From contig CABUWD010000010.1 in assembly GCA_902495155.1 (NCBI GenBank), positions 1-26,012 on the forward strand: a stretch of DNA of 26,012 nucleotides. Direction: 5' to 3'. Shown here piece after piece: positions 1-6,253 of this stretch. Source of the stretch: an uncultured Collinsella sp. (GTDB lineage Bacteria; Actinomycetota; Coriobacteriia; Coriobacteriales; Coriobacteriaceae). The position numbers were made by a program, and so were the translations under genes. Under the pieces are notes generated by a model. The model was not told the DNA's origin. It worked only from the letters and a program-made list of their open reading frames with translations, and searched no databases. Position 1 is the first letter of the stretch, and every line of letters starts with the position of its first letter.

Positions 1-319
1 AGCCTTCGCCCATGAGCGCGTAGTAGCTCTCGGCAGAATCGAGAAAGGCGGCGTCGGTTTGAGCGGCAAGGGCGGCGTTCGCGTATCTTGCAAGCTCCGC
101 GTCATTTTGCTGCTCTGGAGATAGGTCTGTGCCGCTGGCCTGGGGCGCGCGCGTATTGAATGCGTCGACAAAGCCCTGCATGCCCTGTTTCATAAAGAAG
201 GGCCCGTAGATGGGTGAATTGAACGCAATGGGGACGGAAAAGGCTGCAGCGAGAACGAGCGTACAAATCCATACGGCCTTGTCTCTTAGGATTAGTTTGA
301 GAAGAAGTCGACAGTACAT
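1..319 (-). CDS. Partial membrane protein, probable ABC transporter permease (N-terminal part)
   Basis: The frame is open from an ATG at 319 to the window edge, giving 106 residues with no stop seen. It begins with a basic stretch (MYCRLLLKLILRDK) and one hydrophobic segment at about residues 15-33, followed by a hydrophilic, alanine- and glutamine-rich, probably helical segment that would lie outside the membrane. This layout (basic start, one membrane helix, extracytoplasmic helical domain) is also seen at the start of each half of the 740-residue permease upstream, so I infer a second permease of the same kind. A weak Shine-Dalgarno (AGGTG) lies about 8 bases before the ATG. It follows the ATPase gene on the same strand after 153 bases and is probably part of the bacteriocin-transporter operon. 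The family assignment is an inference from layout, not from a conserved motif. Confidence 0.6.
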   Translation of the reverse strand, partial: MYCRLLLKLILRDKAVWICTLVLAAAFSVPIAFNSPIYGPFFMKQGMQGFVDAFNTRAPQASGTDLSPEQQNDAELARYANAALAAQTDAAFLDSAESYYALMGEG

Positions 320-472
320 TTGGAAGCACCTACATTTCTCAAAGCATCGTTAGATTAATAATGACAGACCGAATGAAGATGCGTGCGATGGGGGCGAGGC
401 GAATGGCTGAGCGGTATCGATATGCGGGTTCAACGGTATCACATTGGCCACATAGATTTTTAACTTGCATTT

Positions 473-1222
473 CTACCCGCCCTTTTCGTAGAGTCGCCGA
501 TACGTGCTTAGCGCACCCTCGGCGCGTCCGGCAGGCTTTGCGAAATGGGATCCAGGAGACTTCGGCGCAGCATCATCTTGCGGAATGCTTCTAATGAGCC
601 TCCCATCCTTCAAAAACAGAATCTCATCGCACAGCCTATCGACCGAATCCAAGATGTGGGATGACATGATGATGCACGTACCAGAATCGGCCAGCTTCCT
701 GAGAATCTCGGAATGCAAGTCCACCCTGCTGGGGTCGAGCGCGTTCATGGGCTCATCTAATAGAAGGTACCGCGCGCCCGTCGCATACGCAATCGCCAGG
801 GTAAGCTGCTGCTTCATGCCCTGGCTCAGAGTGCGGATCCTCATCTTCGCGAACTCGCCTATCTGCGTTTGTTCCACTATCTCTTCGATATCGCGAGCAT
901 GCGGCCACATATCGCAAACCATCTTGAGGTGATCTTCCGCACGCAATCCGGGATACAGCAGCGTCCCCTCACCAGGTGCATAGAAGATCATAGAACGGAC
1001 CTCTCTCGCACCCGTACCCTGCACCTCATCCAGAACGATGCTCCCGTCCACGCGAGGACCCGGCAAACCTGCCATCGCACGCAGCAACGTCGTCTTTCCA
1101 TGCCCGTTCGGAGCGACGAGACCGTAGACCGTACCCGGGGCAAACTCAGCGTTCACCGAATCTACGAGCACCTTCTTTCCATAAGAGATCGTCAGCGTTT
1201 GAAGGTCAATCATCGAGATCAT
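473..1222 (-). CDS. ABC transporter ATP-binding protein
   Basis: This 249-residue protein is the ATPase subunit that would power the adjacent permease at the inner face of the membrane. The Walker A loop is APNGHGKT (residues 37-44, first Gly replaced by Ala), the signature is LSQGMKQQ (132-139), Walker B is LLLDEPMNALDP (153-164) and the switch histidine is H189 in SSHILD. The Q-loop position reads YAPGEG (81-86), without the usual glutamine. Length is normal for a single-domain ABC-2-type exporter ATPase. Its ATG overlaps the stop of the permease gene by four bases (ATGA), with GAAAGGGG directly upstream, so the two are translationally coupled. Known lactococcin 972-type loci carry a bacteriocin, a large membrane protein and an ATPase in this order, which suggests a role in self-immunity or export of the small secreted peptide; that role is inferred. 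Confidence 0.92.
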   Translation of the reverse strand: MISMIDLQTLTISYGKKVLVDSVNAEFAPGTVYGLVAPNGHGKTTLLRAMAGLPGPRVDGSIVLDEVQGTGAREVRSMIFYAPGEGTLLYPGLRAEDHLKMVCDMWPHARDIEEIVEQTQIGEFAKMRIRTLSQGMKQQLTLAIAYATGARYLLLDEPMNALDPSRVDLHSEILRKLADSGTCIIMSSHILDSVDRLCDEILFLKDGRLIRSIPQDDAAPKSPGSHFAKPAGRAEGALSTYRRLYEKGG

Positions 1223-3441
1223 CCCCTTTCGATCTTTGGAACACTCAGGCGCACCATCAACGGAGATACGGCGCCCAAGACCACCAGCAGAGCGCCCGAT
1301 GCGCCGACGACCTCTCCAAAAGGCATCGCGTTCGTCCCTCGCCCAAGGAACCCAATCGTCCCCACCTGGGAAGCGGGATCAAACGAGGCGAATGGAGCCA
1401 GCAGCGCGACGCCCATGCCCACGCTTTCAACATGAGCGCTCAACGAACCCAACACCAAGAGAACCGCGCAAACCATTCCGGTGACAACGGGGTTGCGGCT
1501 AATCGCTGCTGTCAACGCAGCGACGACGGAAATCACGCCGTATGCCATGACCAGCAACGGAATACTGCACAACACCGCCTTCCCCACCATGGACGTTGTC
1601 GAAGCTCCCGCCCGAATGAGAGCGACGGGATACTCCGATCCACCCGCACCGTTCTTAATCACGGACACAACGACAGCGGGAACCATCGACACCAAAAGCA
1701 GCACCAAGCCAAGCAGGAGAGCCAGCGCAACAGCCGTCAGAAAACGCACATGCGCTGTTGCGGGGATCTGGAGAACCAGAAGGGAACGACATTGCAGGTG
1801 GGTGCACGCGAGCGATGTGACAACCACGGGCAACAGCAAAAATAAGGAGGGAAGCGCTGCCTGGAGATACGAAAGGAGGATTAATGGGGGCATCTTCGTA
1901 CTTAACTCGTAAACCTTGGGGTCCGGCAAGCTCGCGATCGACTCAAGCAGAAGGGCGCGCGCCTCCGCACGAGAAGGAGTCTCCGGCTCGATTCCGATCG
2001 ATTGCAGGAGAGTCGCATCTGCCGCGCCCAGCTCACCTCGAGCGCGCTCGTACGTCGCAAGGCTTCGAAACCCCTCCGCAGGCATAGGCGCGTACACGAA
2101 ACCCGAAAGAGCATCCCGCATGTCTTCCAGGGCCGCTTTGCCCTCGACGTCCATATTCGCAGCGTTCTGCTCTAGATACCGATCTATTGAACGGAGCTCC
2201 CCATCCCTATACCGAACAGCGGAAACGTTATCAGCGTCAGGAAACATCTCGACCAGAGCCGGGGCCAGCATCGTCGTCGACATTGCAATCGCGCATACGG
2301 CGAGGGTAGGAGAACGCAGGAGCAGTTTCCCCATCGTTCTTACGCATGCAACGGCGGAGGCACAAGCGCTCGAACGAGTTGCCGTTCTCGATGCAGTGAA
2401 GGAACCTCTCTCAAGACAAATCGGGGATATCGGGCACGCGCAGCCGCTCTTTCCAGCAACGCAAAGCAGGCTAATTGCCAGCACCTCGATCCCGATTGCG
2501 CATACGAGGGCAATCGCGCCACGCTCGAAGCAAAGTCCAGGCAGATTCACTATCTGCGTTGTCGGGTACGGGCTATAGACGCCGACGGTCAACTCAGTGT
2601 TCGCATACGTAAGGGGATTCAACAGGGCGAACTCACGTAAAGCGATGGATCTTCCGTAATACCCGGGAACCATCGTCACCCCCATCAGGGCACATACGAA
2701 CACGATTCCAAGCGTAGGGTTATTGGCAATCTTCACGGCAAGGTGAACGACAAGCGAGATGAACGCTGCCACCAAGAATTGCAAGATGGCCGTCTGCGCG
2801 AACACCAGCCAAGCCGGTTTGATAACCGGAGTCGCATATTGAATGTAGCCTATCGGATAGAACGGCGAGCCCGGGCCATTCTTCACAAGCGCGGCGATTA
2901 TCCCTGGAAGATTGATGGCGAGGACGGCAAGCATTGCAAAAACACTCGCCCATACGCTCGATGCAACAAGTCTACCCAGCTCGCCCATCGGTGCCTGGAT
3001 GATGAGCTTTTCACGTTTGTTAAGACGCGCGGCAAGGAACGAGACGGCAACGGCCGTTGCGACCCATAGCAAGTACTCCTTCGATCCGTCATAATAGGTG
3101 TACTCTCCATCCGATATCTGCAGAAACGGAAGTAGGGGAGAGAGCGGTGCCAAGATAAGACGTCCCGCGGCAAGAGGGTACAGAAGCGCGGGCATGCTTG
3201 ATGAAGAGGTATAGACACCGTCCTCCCCCGCATTCACAAGCGCATCCGCATAGGATGCTGACAATTCCTGCTCAACACGGGTTATTCCCGACTCGAGGTA
3301 TTCGACCCGTCCGTCGATGCCAGCCGCGCTCCTGAAGACGGGCAGAGCACAAAGAACCATCAACGCAACAACGACAACACAGAGCGACCTGGAGGAGAGA
3401 AGCGACCTAAAGATCGCCTTCGAGATTTTGAGCATATTCAT
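1219..3441 (-). CDS. Large ABC-type permease made of two similar halves; likely bacteriocin-associated membrane protein
   Basis: Starting at the ATG at 3441 (AAGG six bases upstream) the protein has 740 residues; an upstream in-frame ATG at 3507 has no ribosome binding site and would read through a hairpin. Each half has one N-terminal membrane helix, an extracytoplasmic segment, then a group of about five helices. The internal duplication is visible in matching motifs: VKNGPGSPFYPI at 186-197 and IKNGAGGSEYPV at 595-606, each followed exactly 54 residues after its start by NNPTLGIVFVCAL (240-252) and RNPVVTGMVCAVL (649-661). The halves are joined by a cysteine-rich basic linker (about 330-370). 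Together with the coupled ATPase this would form an ABC-2-like transporter with both membrane halves in one chain. By analogy with lactococcin 972 loci it may confer immunity or export. The exact family is not certain. Confidence 0.8.
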   Translation of the reverse strand: MNMLKISKAIFRSLLSSRSLCVVVVALMVLCALPVFRSAAGIDGRVEYLESGITRVEQELSASYADALVNAGEDGVYTSSSSMPALLYPLAAGRLILAPLSPLLPFLQISDGEYTYYDGSKEYLLWVATAVAVSFLAARLNKREKLIIQAPMGELGRLVASSVWASVFAMLAVLAINLPGIIAALVKNGPGSPFYPIGYIQYATPVIKPAWLVFAQTAILQFLVAAFISLVVHLAVKIANNPTLGIVFVCALMGVTMVPGYYGRSIALREFALLNPLTYANTELTVGVYSPYPTTQIVNLPGLCFERGAIALVCAIGIEVLAISLLCVAGKSGCACPISPICLERGSFTASRTATRSSACASAVACVRTMGKLLLRSPTLAVCAIAMSTTMLAPALVEMFPDADNVSAVRYRDGELRSIDRYLEQNAANMDVEGKAALEDMRDALSGFVYAPMPAEGFRSLATYERARGELGAADATLLQSIGIEPETPSRAEARALLLESIASLPDPKVYELSTKMPPLILLSYLQAALPSLFLLLPVVVTSLACTHLQCRSLLVLQIPATAHVRFLTAVALALLLGLVLLLVSMVPAVVVSVIKNGAGGSEYPVALIRAGASTTSMVGKAVLCSIPLLVMAYGVISVVAALTAAISRNPVVTGMVCAVLLVLGSLSAHVESVGMGVALLAPFASFDPASQVGTIGFLGRGTNAMPFGEVVGASGALLVVLGAVSPLMVRLSVPKIERG

Positions 3442-3474
3442 CGCCAACCTTAACCTCATCCAGTCGGAACAGAG

Positions 3475-3497
3475 GGGCCGAACAAAATGCTCGGCCC
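3475..3497 (-). terminator. Hairpin between the peptide gene and the permease gene (possible leaky terminator or processing site)
   Basis: Perfect 7-bp arms GGGCCGA and TCGGCCC enclose a 9-base loop, starting 11 bases after the stop of the secreted peptide gene and ending 33 bases before the permease ATG. No run of T follows, so a full intrinsic terminator is unlikely. Such a hairpin could stabilise the peptide message or reduce read-through into the transporter genes, giving more peptide than transporter. That role is inferred. Confidence 0.45.
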
Positions 3498-3507
3498 TTC
3501 CTCGCAT

Positions 3508-3873
3508 CTAGTAGGTGCTATAGACAAATTGCCATTTATCAGTTGTGCCAAGAACACCACAGGAGCACATTGCAGCGAGGCGGGATTCCCTATGATGCGC
3601 GGATCGGCGATAGCCATTTCGGTAGGAGATCGTCTTGTAAGAGATGTTGAACATCGAGATGCTGTGCCCGCTTACGCCGCGAGGACAGTTGTAGCTCCAG
3701 TAGGTATCGACGACGTCGTCCGTATACCCGAGGGGCTCAACGAGGGCACACTGGCTGCTCTCCTGGGAAGGAGGCATCGGGGTATCCGCAAAAGCGGGGG
3801 CTCCCGGCAGCAACAGGCAAAGAGCGAGGCCGAGGAAAACCAAGAGCTTACACGACTGAACAGTACTGAACAT
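3508..3873 (-). CDS. Small secreted peptide, lactococcin 972-family-like bacteriocin precursor
   Basis: The ATG at 3873 has a strong GGAGAGG just upstream; a TTG at 3885 lies within that Shine-Dalgarno region and is not used. The 121-residue product has a Sec signal peptide (K9, hydrophobic core 10-22, PGAPAFA before a predicted cut after A29), leaving about 92 residues with four cysteines (C42, C62, C103, C105). The mature part contains WSY...GHSIS (about 59-74) and ends in KWQFVYSTY. These fit the lactococcin 972 pattern of an SNY/HS motif in the first half and a K..F.Y..aromatic end. Gene order (peptide, large membrane protein, ATPase) matches known lactococcin 972 loci, whose product blocks septum formation by binding lipid II. 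Cysteines are not part of the classic peptide, so this would be a divergent member. It could instead be another secreted effector. Confidence 0.6.
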   Translation of the reverse strand: MFSTVQSCKLLVFLGLALCLLLPGAPAFADTPMPPSQESSQCALVEPLGYTDDVVDTYWSYNCPRGVSGHSISMFNISYKTISYRNGYRRSAHHRESRLAAMCSCGVLGTTDKWQFVYSTY

Positions 3874-3921
3874 AATCCTCTCCAATCTAGAGGGGTTTCG
3901 GTTGCAGCATGCTGTGATTAC

Positions 3922-3956
3922 TTGCCGGCAAAGTCAATTTAACATAAACTGTTAAA
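3922..3956. promoter_or_regulatory. Divergent promoter region with operator-like inverted repeats
   Basis: A perfect repeat TTTAACA-5-TGTTAAA lies at 3938-3956 and a 10-bp palindrome TTGCCGGCAA at 3922-3931. On the plus strand, TTGCCG (3922-3927) and TAAACT (3945-3950) with a 17-base spacer are a plausible promoter for the DUF2975 gene. On the minus strand, TTGACT (3937-3932) is a plausible -35 for the secreted peptide, with a poor -10. A repressor at 3938-3956 would cover the plus -10 and abut the minus -35. The nearby XRE protein is the obvious candidate binder; this is inferred. Confidence 0.5.
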
Positions 3957-3993
3957 AAGTAACCTGAGTTTTTTAAGTTCTTCGGAGGTTATT

Positions 3994-4506
3994 ATGAGTT
4001 CCGACAATCGCACTCCCCGGCTTCATTCCTTCCGCATCGCATGTGCGATAGCCTCTGCGACCCTTTGCGCCACCGCCATCGCACAAGTGGCGTTCTCCTT
4101 AAAGCCAGCAATCGAAGTGCTCGACAACCCTGTAATTGCAGACTCCCCCGCGTATCCAGCCCTTGCGATCTCGACATTGGTCCCTGCCGTCATCGGTATC
4201 GCTACGACCATCCTCAGCGCCGTTCTCGTGTGGACGATCAAGAGCGGAGACCCCTTCAAGAAAGGGTCTGCGACATGCTTGAAGGTGCTCGGCATTCTCT
4301 TCGTTGTTCAAGCTGCCACCAGCCTCTACGCCGGCTCACTCAAAACCTCCGTTTCGATGTTTGGCGGCGAGGGGGCCGTCGGCGCCCAAGAGATCGCTTC
4401 ATCATTCGATTGGACCTCTCTGGTTCTCGGCATCGTCCTGTTCATGCTTTCCCAGCTCTTCTTGTACGCCCGAGAGCTGTACCTCGACTCCGACGAGATT
4501 GCGTAA
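3994..4506 (+). CDS. DUF2975-like four-helix membrane protein
   Basis: This 170-residue protein has four predicted membrane helices (about 13-34, 57-80, 96-114, 141-158). The sequence SGDPFKKGSATCLKVLG after helix 2 resembles the conserved loop (GxPF...LR.iG) of DUF2975 proteins such as B. subtilis YoaS. In those families the membrane protein is almost always followed by a short YozG-like helix-turn-helix protein, which is the case here, nine bases downstream. A strong GGAGG lies seven bases before the ATG. The biochemical role of DUF2975 proteins is not established; a membrane partner or sensor for the regulator is a common guess. It is transcribed away from the bacteriocin-like operon from a shared 120-base intergenic region. 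Confidence 0.8.
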   Translation: MSSDNRTPRLHSFRIACAIASATLCATAIAQVAFSLKPAIEVLDNPVIADSPAYPALAISTLVPAVIGIATTILSAVLVWTIKSGDPFKKGSATCLKVLGILFVVQAATSLYAGSLKTSVSMFGGEGAVGAQEIASSFDWTSLVLGIVLFMLSQLFLYARELYLDSDEIA

Positions 4507-4515
4507 GGAAACGCC

Positions 4516-4767
4516 ATGCCCGTAATTGTTCGCCTCGACAAGATCATGGCCGAGCGAAAGATTTCCTCGAACGAACTTGCCGAAAGGATTGGAACCACGC
4601 CCGTGAACCTGTCCCGTATTAAAAAAGGGCATATTCGCGGCATTCGCTTCAACACACTCGAGCAGCTATGCCTCGCCCTTCGTTGCCAACCCGGAGACCT
4701 TCTCGAAGTCATGAGCGAAGAGGATGCCCGAAAGGAGTTCGGACTCGATTGGTCCGCCGAGGATTAG
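4516..4767 (+). CDS. YozG-like XRE family transcriptional regulator
   Basis: The 83-residue protein is a single small helix-turn-helix domain: VRLDKIMAERKISSNELAERIG (N-terminal helices, about 5-26), recognition region TTPVNLSRIKKGHIRGIRF (27-45), then TLEQLCLALRCQPGDLLEV (47-65). The pattern RLD..MA.RK.S..EL......NLS..K.G...IRF.TLE..C..L.CQPGD.LE is typical of YozG-type regulators that accompany DUF2975 membrane proteins. It is nine bases after the DUF2975 gene and surely co-transcribed. Likely targets are its own promoter and perhaps the divergent peptide operon. After the TAG stop the same frame stays open and encodes tyrosine recombinase sequence, so the last residues (about 70-83) may derive from a fusion at a recombination scar. 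Confidence 0.88.
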   Translation: MPVIVRLDKIMAERKISSNELAERIGTTPVNLSRIKKGHIRGIRFNTLEQLCLALRCQPGDLLEVMSEEDARKEFGLDWSAED

Positions 4768-5493
4768 AGGGCGGTCGTACTCGCCCTGCACACGGGGATG
4801 CGAATCGGCGAGGTCTGCGGCCTTCGGTGGTGCGATGTGGATTTCGAGACGGGCCTGATCTCGATCAGGCACTCGGTGGCGTACGCGAAGGGAATGGGTT
4901 CGTTCATCAAGGACACCAAGACCCATGACGCCAGGGGTATCCCCATCGACCCGGTCGGCCTACTCCCCTTCCTGAAGGAGACCCACGAGATCGACTGCGG
5001 AAAGCTGCGCTTGCGCGGCCTTACCGGGGCGGTCGAGATCGGGGACTGCTACATCCTGTCGGAGCCGGGCGCGACCTTCGCGACGACAAGCTATATCCGC
5101 AGGGCGTTCAAGACGTTCTCGGAGACCAACGGCCTCATGGGCACCAACGACGAGCTGATCACGTTCCACGGCCTTCGCCACACGTTCGCAACGCAGTGGA
5201 TCCGCCAAGGCGGCGATATCAAGGCGCTCCAATCGATCCTCGGCCACAAGGACGCCATGGCGACGCTCAACGTCTACGCCGACATCGAGCCCATCTCCAA
5301 AATCCATAACATGCTGCGCGCCACGCCGTGCCTTTGGCGCGGGCACCTCGGGCCGAGGGTCGATCCGGGTCCCATGTTCCAACAGAGGATCCAGGAGTCC
5401 ATCGAGACGCTCCAGGCGTTCGGCTACGGCATCACCGAGCCGGACGACCGAAATATCGCCATACGCGACGTGAAGACGAACAGTTGGCTCTAG
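4768..5493 (+). pseudogene. Tyrosine recombinase/integrase, N-terminally truncated remnant
   Basis: Recognisable integrase sequence begins directly after the XRE stop codon in the same frame (RAVVLALHTGMRIGE) and runs to a TAG at 5491. The catalytic set is complete when numbered from the internal ATG at 4798: R2 in TGMRIGE, K41 in DTKTHD, H124 and R127 in FHGLRHTFAT, H150 in LGHKD and the nucleophile Y160 in NVYADI. The N-terminal arm-binding and core-binding domains are missing, so it cannot be a working full-length integrase. The 71 residues after the tyrosine are longer than usual and do not look like a family C-terminus, so the 3' end may also be rearranged. There is no Shine-Dalgarno before 4798. 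It marks a former mobile element boundary next to the bacteriocin-like module. Confidence 0.85.
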
Positions 5494-5888
5494 CTCACCG
5501 AGTACGCGGCAGTGCTGGGCCCATCCCAACTGAGGTCACGGTGGTCCGATAGGGGCGCCGCCCGCGGCATGCGCCGCGGAGCGGTATCCCCTACCGAAGG
5601 GCGGGGATGCCCTCCGCTTCCAGTTCGGAATCAGCCGTCGGAGGCGTTCGGCTGACTGCGGGAACGGCCTATCCGCTCAAAGTGTTCGGCTGAGATCGAA
5701 AATCAACCCAACACGAGCTGGACACGCGCCAGACGGCTCTTCCCCGTGCGGCCTTCCCCCTTACGCTCATGTTGCAGGCATGTAACGCCGCAGCGAGCGC
5801 GCCTTTTTTGCGCCAGACAGGTACAATGATGAACACTGTACCGTAGCGGAGCGCCCCCGCGCGCCGCAACCACGCGAAAGGGTTTCCC
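5494..5888. other. Gene-free stretch with hairpins and short repeats
   Basis: No convincing gene lies in these 395 bases. A nested hairpin occupies 5551-5592: outer AGGGG/CCCCT, inner CCGCGGC-ATGC-GCCGCGG (5562-5579). A second inverted repeat TCAGCCG/CGGCTGA spans 5631-5655. The 10-mer GTTCGGCTGA occurs at 5646-5655 and 5684-5693. The stretch probably contains debris of the mobile element that left the integrase remnant, followed by the leader of the ACT-domain gene. Confidence 0.6.
5820..5842 (+). promoter_or_regulatory. Candidate -10 element and overlapping inverted repeat upstream of the ACT-domain gene
   Basis: TACAAT at 5822-5827 is a good -10 but no good -35 lies 16-18 bases upstream. 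It is embedded in an inverted repeat GGTACA-11-TGTACC (5820-5842), which could be a repressor or activator site. The ACT-domain ATG is 46 bases further on. The lack of a -35 is compatible with an activator-dependent promoter, but this is speculative. Confidence 0.35.
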
Positions 5889-6176
5889 ATGGCCGAGATC
5901 TCGTCCTCCCGCATCGTCATCACCGTCCTTGGCAAGAACCGTCCCGGTATCGTCGCCGGCGTCACCCGCGTTCTGGGCGAGGCCAACGTCGACATCCGCG
6001 ACATCACGCAGTCCATTATCGAGGACATCTTCACCATGACCATGCTGGCCGACACCGCCGAGTCCAAGCTCGACTTCGCCGAGCTGCAGAAGGCGCTGGC
6101 CGAGGCCGGCGAGCTTTCGGGCGTCAACGTGTCCATCCAGCGCGAGGACGTCTTTAACTTTATGTACCGCCTGTAG
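5889..6176 (+). CDS. ACT domain-containing protein, UPF0237 type
   Basis: The 95-residue protein is a single ACT domain: RIVITVLGKNRPGIVAGV at 8-25 is the first strand, the glycine-rich ligand loop and the first helix, and IRDITQSIIEDIFTMTMLAD at 36-55 the second and third strands. This matches the stand-alone UPF0237 family. ACT domains bind small molecules, usually amino acids, and regulate partner enzymes; the ligand of UPF0237 proteins is not firmly known. In many bacteria the gene is followed by a UPF0210 (PFL-like) gene, which is absent here; instead citrate synthase follows on the same strand after 77 bases. AAAGGG lies seven bases before the ATG. Link to citrate synthase regulation is only suggested by position. 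Confidence 0.9.
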   Translation: MAEISSSRIVITVLGKNRPGIVAGVTRVLGEANVDIRDITQSIIEDIFTMTMLADTAESKLDFAELQKALAEAGELSGVNVSIQREDVFNFMYRL

Positions 6177-6190
6177 CGAACAAGCCGCTC

Positions 6191-6229
6191 GGGGCCGCTT
6201 GACGTCATATCGTCCAAGCGCGCGGCCCC
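6191..6229 (+). other. Stem-loop between the ACT-domain gene and citrate synthase
   Basis: Perfect 8-bp arms GGGGCCGC (6191-6198) and GCGGCCCC (6222-6229) can be extended inward by CTTG/CAAG with a small bulge. No T-run follows, so it is not a standard terminator. It may protect one of the two messages or tune read-through into citrate synthase, whose Shine-Dalgarno (GGAGAGGAG) begins 11 bases later. Confidence 0.45.
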
Positions 6230-6253
6230 AAAGCGGACCGGAGAGGAGCGCGC

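Noticed and set aside
3508..3873. Lanthipeptide or double-glycine leader bacteriocin
   Set aside because: The leader is a clear Sec signal peptide ending in APAFA, and no LanM, LanB/C or peptidase-containing transporter is near.
5494..5888. tRNA gene as integration target next to the integrase remnant
   Set aside because: No cloverleaf, GTTCGAATC-like T-loop or acceptor stem could be assembled; GTTCGGCTGA is only a partial likeness.
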